In this document: positions 7,770-14,402 of the stretch, piece after piece | How positions within the stretch are numbered: position 1 is the first letter of the stretch | How the letters are laid out: every line of letters begins with the position of its first letter | Assembly (NCBI RefSeq): GCF_002000085.1 | Contig: NZ_MUZU01000002.1 | Location: forward strand, 186,001-250,000 | Reading direction: 5' to 3' | Length of the DNA: 64,000 nucleotides | Source: Pseudocolwellia agarivorans | GTDB lineage: Bacteria > Pseudomonadota > Gammaproteobacteria > Enterobacterales > Alteromonadaceae | Made by a program: the position numbers and the translations under genes | The notes under the pieces: generated by a model | The model's input: the letters and a program-made list of their open reading frames with translations, nothing else | What the model was told of the DNA's origin: nothing | Databases searched by the model: none

Positions 7770-8672
7770 CTAAGCTATATTGTTAACTAGTTTAGAAAAC
7801 TTGTTGTTTTTCAACTGCCATCTTGCCATTTCTCCAAGTTTCCCTGGACTTTCTAGAAACAAGTGTGCACTTCGAGAGCTAATTACGGGATTTAATTCAG
7901 ATATTGGTTTGTTAAATTTGATAATCTCTGAACGAAAATTAAATCCCCAATTAGAAATTGCTGATAACCATAATCCTATGTTTGTTTCTTTAACTTTGTT
8001 GAAAATTAATTTTTGCTTATCTATCGATGTTCGTTCACCAAATGTAACCGACTTAATACATTCAAGCGGAATATCCATAACATAGATAGGATATTTAAGT
8101 TTAGGTTTAGGTTTAGGTTTAGCATGACAATTGTTTAACCCACGTACAATTCGAACTTCTTGCTCATATTCCCAATCCTTAGATTTAATACATAATTCAG
8201 ATATTCGAACAGCCTCCTCTGACTGAACATAAAAAGAAAAATCCTTTATAGGTCGATGATCCCTATAATCAATTTCAATTTCACCTTCGAAAAAATCATG
8301 TTTCGAATCAAATTCAATCATTGCCCCTGAGTATTCTTCTGCATAATGAGACCACATAAGAACAGATTTAGGATTTTGAGTTAAGCATAAAATACCTATT
8401 GATTCGTCTAAATCCTTACGTATATTTCGAGCTGTTTCATCATTGCAAGTTGCAGATTCAAAATCGTGAGGCAATTCATATGGCATAGGTATTCTTGCGG
8501 GAGCCATTACATCAAATTTAATATTGAGTTTCTGATTAGGCATCCCATCAGGTAAATTTATTTCTGGTAGTAACTCAAATGGATCATTAAACGCACTAGG
8601 TTGAGTAAATCGTATCTCGCCATCAAGAATCCTAACTAAATTATCGATAGATACATATTTATATAAACTCAT
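7770..8672 (-). CDS. DUF2971 family protein
   Basis: A 300-residue cytoplasmic protein. Start placed at 8672 (MSLYKYVSIDNL), preceded by AGGCG; an in-frame ATG lies 24 bases upstream. Recognisable DUF2971 features are the opening LYKYVSID...LVRILDGEIRFTQPSAFNDPFE, then ILCLTQNPKSVLMWSHYAEEYSGAMIEFD, then WEYEQEVRIVR and a late VTFGERTS. DUF2971 proteins are frequent in accessory islands and near defence genes, and their activity is not known. The stop codon is followed after four bases by CTAACAAG, a feature shared with its minus-strand neighbours. A KPKPKPK tract near residue 195 is coded by a short hexamer repeat (8098-8121). Confidence 0.85.
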   Translation of the reverse strand: MSLYKYVSIDNLVRILDGEIRFTQPSAFNDPFELLPEINLPDGMPNQKLNIKFDVMAPARIPMPYELPHDFESATCNDETARNIRKDLDESIGILCLTQNPKSVLMWSHYAEEYSGAMIEFDSKHDFFEGEIEIDYRDHRPIKDFSFYVQSEEAVRISELCIKSKDWEYEQEVRIVRGLNNCHAKPKPKPKLKYPIYVMDIPLECIKSVTFGERTSIDKQKLIFNKVKETNIGLWLSAISNWGFNFRSEIIKFNKPISELNPVISSRSAHLFLESPGKLGEMARWQLKNNKFSKLVNNIA

Positions 8673-8769
8673 AAATTCGCCTATTTGAATATACACCTCA
8701 TCCTTTAGTTAGATTTTGGTGTCCGTTTTAACGGGGGAAGATCAAAGTCCTTTGCAATGACTTGTTAGG

Positions 8770-9126
8770 TTAATTGATAGTTAAACTTTCCAGACGGCAT
8801 TTGGTTTTATAAGTTGAAGTACACTGTAATGTATTACCGCCATCTACAAAAAACGGACGAACAATTAGTTTATTACTTTTGGCTGAGATTACGGCTGAAA
8901 CTAATTGAGTATTATTAGCTGGTATTGCTATCCAACCACCTAGACAAGACTCACTTCCTTTCCCTTGAAATTTTACACAAGAAGTATAATTTGTTGAGCC
9001 ATATGTAGAATCTTTCCCTGCATTAATAACGACTTTTTCAACTAACGCAGACTCTATTACATACTCATCAGAAAAGACCGAAGTTGCAAAAAAACATGTC
9101 AACATAATTACAATAAAAGTTTTCAT
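8770..9126 (-). CDS. Small secreted protein, unknown function
   Basis: 118 residues with a clear signal peptide (MKTFIVIMLTCFFATSVFS). The mature part is about 99 residues and has four cysteines (SCVKF, ESCLGG, LQCTST, TKCRLE), probably two disulfides, with WIAIPANNTQLVSAVISA in the middle. This looks like a compact periplasmic or secreted beta-rich protein. I recognise no named family. It lies 98 bp upstream of the DUF2971 gene on the same strand, and CCTAACAAG follows its stop directly. Confidence 0.65.
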   Translation of the reverse strand: MKTFIVIMLTCFFATSVFSDEYVIESALVEKVVINAGKDSTYGSTNYTSCVKFQGKGSESCLGGWIAIPANNTQLVSAVISAKSNKLIVRPFFVDGGNTLQCTSTYKTKCRLESLTIN

Positions 9127-9175
9127 ATATACCCTTTGTTATTGTGATATTAACCTAGACACAATGATTCCTCAC

Positions 9176-9279
9176 TAGACTCCATATTGCAGGTTAATTT
9201 AAAAAGTCAAAGCTATAATTAGTTTCTAAAAAAACTAAAGCAGTGGCTATTAAGAATAACAATAGCATAATTTTTATAC
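9176..9279. repeat. Duplicated intergenic segment R2, copy 2
   Basis: Aligns with 7401-7500 (shared GGTTAATTTAAAAA, ACTAAAGC, AATAACAATA, CATAATTTTTAT). It is diverged, with small indels. Confidence 0.6.
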
Positions 9280-9383
9280 GAGTAACTATGGTGATAATAA
9301 GAGCATTAGTATTTAAATGGGAAAAATATTATTTCGGTGTTGGAAAACAAGAACAACATACGATGAAACAACTTATCTTTAGG

Positions 9384-9444
9384 CGTTAAAAAGCAAGGGA
9401 TGCCCTTGCTTAAATATGCGTTAGAAATACGGTTTAAGGCTTGT
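9384..9444. repeat. Duplicated intergenic segment R1, copy 2
   Basis: Nearly identical to 6761-6830: CGTTAAAAAGCAAGGG, then GCCCTTGCTTAAATATGCG, then TACGGTTTAAGGCTTGT. It includes the same hairpin. It lies next to the 3' end of the 9473-9829 gene, just as copy 1 lies next to the 3' end of the GFA gene. Confidence 0.75.
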
Positions 9445-9472
9445 TGTTCGCATTAAGGAATGTTGTTAGCAC

Positions 9473-9829
9473 TCAACTACCTAATTGCTTTAAGTTATAT
9501 GTTTTATCATCACCTGAACCATCCGAATACTTTTCTGAAATACTTAAACTCTGCTTATTTACTGAAAAAGTAATTTTCGAATCATATTGCCCTGTGCGCC
9601 AACGACCAGTGTCAGTAGCCCAAATAACGGTAGAACCTTCCAACTTACATCGTAATGCCCAACTCGTTCCATCATTTGGACGAATATACGATAAGTGTGT
9701 AACGTTCCCTGATACTTTATCAACTTTAATAATTGAAGGTTTTTTCCCATTTACCATAGCGACTACAGCTTTACATATTTGCTGATCTGAAAACTCTCCT
9801 TTTCCAGAGCCATCACAATGGGCTTTCAT
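9473..9829 (-). CDS. Small hypothetical protein, start uncertain
   Basis: 118 residues from the only in-frame ATG (9829), which has no convincing ribosome-binding site. The frame stays open upstream for 24 codons back to the TAA of the preceding gene, and reads KITFTVSCLVPQHFKLA before the ATG. The true start may therefore be a non-ATG codon there, or the 5' end may have been lost. The product has three cysteines (AHCDGSG, QQICKA, LRCKLEG) and ends in a lysine- and serine-rich region with DGSGDDKTYNL. It is probably exported if the upstream part is a signal sequence. No family recognised. CTAACAAC lies just after the stop. Confidence 0.5.
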   Translation of the reverse strand: MKAHCDGSGKGEFSDQQICKAVVAMVNGKKPSIIKVDKVSGNVTHLSYIRPNDGTSWALRCKLEGSTVIWATDTGRWRTGQYDSKITFSVNKQSLSISEKYSDGSGDDKTYNLKQLGS

Positions 9830-9893
9830 TGCTAGCTTAAAATGTTGAGGAACTAAACAGCTAACTGTAAAAGTGATCTTCCCTCGTAAAATT

Positions 9894-9910
9894 GCTTGTT
9901 AGCCGAATAT
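9894..9910. repeat. Left inverted repeat flanking the 9899-10660 gene
   Basis: GCTTGTTAGCCGAATAT here is matched in inverse by ATATTCGGCTACAAGC at 10659-10674 (one base missing). The pair tightly brackets one gene: one arm covers its stop codon, the other its start codon. Confidence 0.65.
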
Positions 9911-10660
9911 TTTTTGCCTGATTAAACGGTTCGTTTTGCAAGAATCATAGTATGCGGCTAGTTGATAAGACTTATCTGTAGGTGCAGGTGCAAAGAAACT
10001 GATCGGTTCTTTAATAGATATAATGAAACACAAGAACTCTACTGCACCAACAGTTTTGTAAAAGTTCATTGGTACACCATAATCAGCGTCCTTGAATGAG
10101 CCATGCAATATCCCATGCCTATTAGTTTTATCGTCAAAAGTGTACTTGGTTGAGTTAATGTAAAAATTGTTCTTTAAGTAATGCTCAAATGCTTCTAAGG
10201 CAGGAACTATTTCACTTACCATCCCAAGATCATTATCTATGACATACTTTCTGCATTTTTCAGCTAAATCGGAAAACAAAGTCATTGTACCTTTGTTGTT
10301 GCCATTGCTAAATTTCCGATCTACTCCCCATTCGTCGACTAACTTATTACCAACACCCTCAACCACTGGCATTAAGGTTGTCACTGCTGCGTAATTCAAA
10401 CCCAAAAAATGTGCTTCAATAGATTCAAAAATAATATCCTTATACTCGCAGATATAAGGTACCACGGGGTAGCGTTCAGTAACCATAGCGGCTTGATTGA
10501 GACTGGAGTATAGCTCTTTAAGAAATGGTTCAATATTTGGATCTTCAGAGTCTTTAATTTCGTTTGCGATAGTGTTGATATAGCCCATTGTAGAATGGGA
10601 GGGTATAAACCACCCAACACTTGTAAACAAATCTCTATAAAATTCCACTGAACTCTCCAT
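9899..10660 (-). CDS. Hypothetical protein with HEPN-like R-x4-H motif
   Basis: 253-residue cytoplasmic, mostly helical protein. The start at 10660 overlaps the right inverted repeat and follows only a weak ribosome-binding site. Near residue 183 it contains NRHGILHG, an Arg-x4-His arrangement as in HEPN-type ribonucleases of toxin-antitoxin and abortive-infection systems. The N-terminal half has aromatic-rich segments (GWFIPSHSTMGYI, YICEYKDIIFESI). The middle segment ALEAFEHYLKNNFYIN lies ahead of the motif, the usual order in HEPN bundles. No partner antitoxin or nucleotidyltransferase gene is next to it. The HEPN assignment rests on the motif and predicted helicity only. Confidence 0.5.
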   Translation of the reverse strand: MESSVEFYRDLFTSVGWFIPSHSTMGYINTIANEIKDSEDPNIEPFLKELYSSLNQAAMVTERYPVVPYICEYKDIIFESIEAHFLGLNYAAVTTLMPVVEGVGNKLVDEWGVDRKFSNGNNKGTMTLFSDLAEKCRKYVIDNDLGMVSEIVPALEAFEHYLKNNFYINSTKYTFDDKTNRHGILHGSFKDADYGVPMNFYKTVGAVEFLCFIISIKEPISFFAPAPTDKSYQLAAYYDSCKTNRLIRQKIFG

Positions 10661-10674
10661 ATTCGGCTACAAGC
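10659..10674. repeat. Right inverted repeat flanking the 9899-10660 gene
   Basis: ATATTCGGCTACAAGC is the inverse complement of 9894-9910 apart from one missing base. Confidence 0.65.
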
Positions 10675-11155
10675 TTAATATAAGGATATAACCCGCCTTT
10701 CTACTAAGACGATCAATCCCTTTAATTTATAATTAATATCGACATTACGTGATTGTTATCTGTAGATCAATAACTTAAAAATCTTCCTATAACTGGTTGA
10801 TGAGTGAAAGAAGGAATTATTTCTGCATTTTTGTAGAAAGAAGGATTTTACCGTTCTTGTATATAACAACGTATAAATTTAGTTTTTATACCTTTAAAAC
10901 TTCTAAGCTTACGCTTGAATACTTGTGATTAAATCATTTCTCTGAATATTAACGTGTCACTTGACTTTATAAATTGGTTTGATGTATTTTATAAAAATTG
11001 GTAATACAAAAACAAATTAAATTATTACCAATACTTTCTATAAAACCAAATTGTGTATTATAAAAAAGTAAACTTAACAAAAAAGTTAAAGTAAATCATA
11101 TACATTTAAAAACAATTATAACTCGCATATAAACCATCGATTAACTAAAGAGAGA
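10661..11155. other. Intergenic region upstream of alginate lyase gene
   Basis: About 495 bp without a gene. The left part is the boundary of the cassette-like block. The right part is the alginate lyase promoter region, with repeated TTATAAA...TTGG motifs (about 10970 and 10990) and a 10 bp inverted repeat, ATTGGTAATA (10997-11006) and TATTACCAAT (11023-11032). GAAAGAAGGA occurs twice around 10806-10855. None of the three LacI-type operators seen elsewhere is present. Confidence 0.45.
10997..11032. promoter_or_regulatory. Inverted repeat upstream of alginate lyase gene, possible operator
   Basis: Arms ATTGGTAATA and TATTACCAAT are perfect complements with a 16 bp spacer, 124 bp ahead of the lyase start. 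The element differs from the GntR-, XylR- and GalR-type sites in this window, which suggests a separate regulator. It is AT-rich and could also be chance. Confidence 0.35.
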
Positions 11156-12268
11156 ATGATGAGATTCAACAAAATAAAACAGGTGTTCAGTCATTTAATT
11201 GTATTACCAATTTCAATATCATTAATTACTGCTTGTGCTCAATCTGACGTTACTGCACCTGATGTTCCTCAGTCTAAAACGCAATTAGTGCCTGCTGATC
11301 AGTTTGATTTATCTCATTGGAAAATGAACGTACCGGTTGATTTAAATAACGATAAGAAAATTGACGAGATCAGCGTTGAAGAAATGCAAACGTATTTTCA
11401 CCCTGATTTTTTCTATCTTGATGCTAACGGCAACATGGTGTTTGCCGCGCCTAATAAAGCGATAACAACAGCTAATTCAACCAATACACGTAGTGAGTTA
11501 CGTCAAATGTTACGTGGGTCAAATAGCAAAATTAAAACTAAAGCGCCTGCTAACAATTTTGTTATAGCGGCTCACCCTCTTTCAGAAAAGTTTGCTGCTA
11601 TTGGCGGTAAAATGGAAGCAACCTTAAAAGTTGATCATGTAGCTTTAAGAGCAAAAAATCCCTTAACACCCGCAGCATTTTCAGTTGTTGTAGGCCAAAT
11701 ACATGCAGGTAAAGACAAAGAGTTAATGAAGCAAAATTCTGGTTTTGGTTGGGGTAACGAACCGATCAAAATCTATTATAAAAAATGGCCCGGACACGAA
11801 AAAGGTTCAGTATTTTGGAACTACGAACGTAACCTCCCAAAAACTGATAAAAACAGAACTGACATTTCTTACCCTATTTGGGGGAATTTATGGACAAACA
11901 CTGAAGATCCTAAAGACACCGGCATAGCACTGGGGGAAGCGTTTAGTTATACCATTAATGTATTCGAAAACACGATGCACTTAACCTTTACAGCTGAAAA
12001 CAAACCTACGGTTAATTTCACCATAAATTTAGCTAATAACCTTGATGCTGTTGGCAAGGTGGATAGTAAAGATCACCCATTAGGCTACACCGAAGATTGG
12101 CTTTACTTTAAAGCAGGAGCATACAACCAATGTAGCACTAAAGATGCACCAGGCATGTGGTATGCAGGTTGTTTAGGAACGGGTGATTGGAAAACCGATA
12201 AAAACAACGGTGATTACACGCAAGTAACCTTTAGTAAATTAGTATTGAGTGAAGCCGATAAGCTTTAA
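11156..12268 (+). CDS. PL7 alginate lyase, lipoprotein
   Basis: Endo- or exo-acting lyase that cleaves alginate by beta-elimination. 370 residues with a lipoprotein signal (lipobox ITAC, Cys27), so it is membrane anchored. The three PL7 signature motifs are present in order: RSELR at 112-116, QIH at 181-183 and YFKAGAYNQ at 317-325, giving catalytic His183 and Tyr323 and substrate-binding Arg residues. There is no carbohydrate-binding domain. Two adjacent ATG codons (11156, 11159) follow AAAGAGAGA; the second has better spacing. It stands alone among xylan genes, with no alginate monomer genes (no PL17, oligoalginate lyase, KdgF or DEH reductase) nearby. A terminator follows. Confidence 0.92.
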   Translation: MMRFNKIKQVFSHLIVLPISISLITACAQSDVTAPDVPQSKTQLVPADQFDLSHWKMNVPVDLNNDKKIDEISVEEMQTYFHPDFFYLDANGNMVFAAPNKAITTANSTNTRSELRQMLRGSNSKIKTKAPANNFVIAAHPLSEKFAAIGGKMEATLKVDHVALRAKNPLTPAAFSVVVGQIHAGKDKELMKQNSGFGWGNEPIKIYYKKWPGHEKGSVFWNYERNLPKTDKNRTDISYPIWGNLWTNTEDPKDTGIALGEAFSYTINVFENTMHLTFTAENKPTVNFTINLANNLDAVGKVDSKDHPLGYTEDWLYFKAGAYNQCSTKDAPGMWYAGCLGTGDWKTDKNNGDYTQVTFSKLVLSEADKL

Positions 12269-12323
12269 CACGCTATAAATTAATTTTCTCTCATTGTGCT
12301 TTCACATAGCGCTCTAAAAACAC

Positions 12324-12369
12324 AACCGATAATTACTCGATATATTTATTAAGTGATTATCGGTTTTTA
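12324..12369 (+). terminator. Rho-independent terminator after alginate lyase gene
   Basis: AACCGATAATTACT (12324-12337) pairs with AGTGATTATCGGTT (12352-12365) with one mismatch, and a run of T follows immediately. It separates the lyase gene from the downstream operon. Confidence 0.8.
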
Positions 12370-12421
12370 GTTTTTAAATCATAATACGCAATCACCTAAA
12401 CTCAGTATATTTAAAATATCG

Positions 12422-12438
12422 ATGTTACTAAGTAACAT
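12422..12438. promoter_or_regulatory. Inverted repeat, possible GntR-type operator
   Basis: ATGTTACTAAGTAACAT is a perfect 8+1+8 palindrome with the same ATGTTAC/GTAACAT half-sites as the GntR consensus, but one base wider in the middle. Paired with the site 197 bp downstream it could support looping, or it may be a weaker site. Confidence 0.5.
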
Positions 12439-12618
12439 TGCTTATCATGCTTAAAATCATTAAAACCACTCTCTAATATAAATATTTATTGTCTTTTTAA
12501 CCATAAGGAAAGATATATAAAAATTCCTTTATTTACAATGAATAAAGTTAGAAAACACCTTGTTAAAATATCTTAAAAACCTTTAAAAAACGTATTTTCG
12601 TACTTGGTGTCGCTTGCA

Positions 12619-12634
12619 ATGTTACCGGGAACAT
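12619..12634. promoter_or_regulatory. GntR-type operator upstream of the oxidative pentose operon
   Basis: ATGTTACCGGGAACAT matches the E. coli GntR consensus ATGTTACCGGTAACAT at 15 of 16 positions and lies about 100 bp ahead of the first gene. The GntR-like repressor encoded at 3717-4715 is the obvious binder. Confidence 0.75.
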
Positions 12635-12734
12635 TTTAAGATAAAAACTCAAAAACAAGCTAAAAATAATTAGCCGCAAAAGTTTGTCGCCTATGCTTTA
12701 TTTTAATTGTTAGCTTTTACCAACCTGAGACGTA

Positions 12735-14378
12735 ATGATGGAAATGATCAACAATCCAATTTTAAAAGGCTTTAATCCAGATCCTGTTATCTGTAATAAA
12801 GGCGAAGATTATTATATCGCTACCTCTACATTTGAGTGGTTTCCAGGTGTTCGTATTTATCATAGCCAAGACTTTATCAACTGGGATTTAGTAGCCACAC
12901 CATTAGATCGTGTTAGCCAATTAGACATGAACGGCATACCTGACTCTGGCGGTGTTTGGGCGCCCTGCTTAACTTATAGCGATGGTTTGTTTTGGTTGGT
13001 GTACTCAAATGTAAAAAGCGTTGATAGTCCTTGGAAATCTGGCGACAACTTTCTCGTTACCGCAGAAAATATTGAAGGCCCATGGAGCGAACCTATCAAA
13101 TTAAAATTTGGCGGTTTTGATCCTTCCCTTTTTCATGATGATTCAAGCCGTAAGTTCATAACCTATCGTCAATGGGGTGCTAGGCATCACAGTAATCCAC
13201 ATAACAATATAATTGTTCAAGAATATTTTCATGACGAGCAACGCTTATCAACCGACCGAAAAATAATTTTTGGTGGTACGCACAGAAAGCTCACCGAAGC
13301 GCCACATATATATAAAGTTGATGACTTCTACTATTTACTCGTTGCTGAAGGCGGCACAGTTTACGACCATGCTGTTACGGTATTACGCAGCAAAAGTGTT
13401 TTTGGGCCATTTGAATTACACCCTGATGAAACTATTTTGACCACCAACGATAAACCTGAAGCTGCTTTACAAAAAGCAGGTCATGGTTCAATGATTAAAA
13501 CCCATTCAAACGAATGGTACATGGTGTTTCTGGTGGGTCGCCCTTTACCCGACACCATAAAAATTACCGACAACAAAATTTCAGGTTACTGCCCTTTAGG
13601 CAGAGAAACGGCTATCGACAAAATAGAATGGCGCAATGGTTGGCCTTATGTGGTTGACGGAGCACACACTAAGCTACAAGTTGAAGCACCAACTTTTGCT
13701 GCACTTTCTTCTACAAGTACAACAGCAACATCTCATGTCTCGTCAGACGATTTTATCGATAATTTTGATAGCAATACGCTACATCCACAATGGCAAACGT
13801 TACGTGTTCCTTTTTGTGAAAAAATGGGAACGTTAACAGAAAATAAATCAGGGTTAAGGTTGTACGGACAAGAGCCGCTTATTTCTCAATTCCCTCAATC
13901 AACCCTTGGGTATAGATGGCAGCATTTTGACTTTGACGCAACAACCTCGCTGTCTTTCACCCCAACTAACGAACAACAAAACGCCGGTATTGCATGTTAT
14001 TACAATACTAAAAACTGGGTTTACTGTTTTGTTGATTTTGATGAAAGTCTTGGCATACGTGCGCTTAAAGTCATTCAAGTGGATCGAGGCGAAGCTTCTT
14101 ATTATCTCTATGAACACCCCATACATATACCTGATTCTGTCACTAACATATCACTGAAAGTTTGTGTACGCGGTACACGTTTAACATTTGAATACTCATT
14201 CGATGACTCAACGTGGCAGCCATTAAATATGGTTTTCGATGCTTGGAAACTCTCAGACGATTACGTAAAAGGTAAAGGCTTTTTTACCGGTGCTTTTATC
14301 TGTTTACATTGTTCAGACTTAAGTGGTGAAGGCGCTTTTTCAGATTTTCATCAATTTAAATATATCCCTAATCTTTAA
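12735..14378 (+). CDS. GH43 beta-xylosidase, first gene of the pentose operon
   Basis: 547-residue cytoplasmic paralogue of the 2021-3637 enzyme. The propeller residues are conserved: Asp16 in GFNPDPVI, Asp129 in FGGFDPSLFHDD and Glu188 in LTEAPHIY. A C-terminal concanavalin-like domain begins around residue 325, after a Ser/Thr-rich linker (SSTSTTATS). It would release xylose (or arabinose, in dual-specificity members) inside the cell to feed the downstream oxidative enzymes. The dehydratase gene follows after 24 bp. The start could be any of three near in-frame ATG codons (12735, 12738, 12744); none has a strong ribosome-binding site. Two GntR-type sites precede it. Confidence 0.9.
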   Translation: MMEMINNPILKGFNPDPVICNKGEDYYIATSTFEWFPGVRIYHSQDFINWDLVATPLDRVSQLDMNGIPDSGGVWAPCLTYSDGLFWLVYSNVKSVDSPWKSGDNFLVTAENIEGPWSEPIKLKFGGFDPSLFHDDSSRKFITYRQWGARHHSNPHNNIIVQEYFHDEQRLSTDRKIIFGGTHRKLTEAPHIYKVDDFYYLLVAEGGTVYDHAVTVLRSKSVFGPFELHPDETILTTNDKPEAALQKAGHGSMIKTHSNEWYMVFLVGRPLPDTIKITDNKISGYCPLGRETAIDKIEWRNGWPYVVDGAHTKLQVEAPTFAALSSTSTTATSHVSSDDFIDNFDSNTLHPQWQTLRVPFCEKMGTLTENKSGLRLYGQEPLISQFPQSTLGYRWQHFDFDATTSLSFTPTNEQQNAGIACYYNTKNWVYCFVDFDESLGIRALKVIQVDRGEASYYLYEHPIHIPDSVTNISLKVCVRGTRLTFEYSFDDSTWQPLNMVFDAWKLSDDYVKGKGFFTGAFICLHCSDLSGEGAFSDFHQFKYIPNL

Positions 14379-14402
14379 ACATTAGCTAATAAAGACAAAC
14401 AA

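Larger units (their letters stand above)
9127..9472. other. Intergenic region made largely of duplicated segments
   Basis: 346 bp with no intact gene. It is mostly copy 2 of R2 (about 9176-9279) followed by copy 2 of R1 (9384-9444). Between them is a short plus-strand open frame ending at about 9390 (NNNSIIFIRVTMVIIRALVF) that looks like another gene tail rather than a gene. Confidence 0.5.
12370..12734. other. Promoter region of the oxidative pentose operon
   Basis: About 365 bp without a gene, holding two GntR-type inverted repeats (12422-12438 and 12619-12634). It ends at the first gene of an eight-gene co-directional run. AT-rich promoter-like DNA lies between and around the two sites. 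Confidence 0.6.

Noticed and set aside
8098-8121. Short tandem TTTAGG-type repeat as a CRISPR or phase-variable tract
   Set aside because: It is a four-unit hexamer inside the DUF2971 gene coding for a Lys-Pro tract; in-frame, so unit changes would not shift the frame, and no CRISPR spacing exists.
6750-10700. Bona fide integron array
   Set aside because: No integrase gene and no full attC secondary structure were found; only TAACAA motifs and duplicated units. Reported as a cassette-like block instead.
13906-14157. Overlapping open frames inside the GH43 gene
   Set aside because: Shadow frames of a well-conserved enzyme; no independent start signals.
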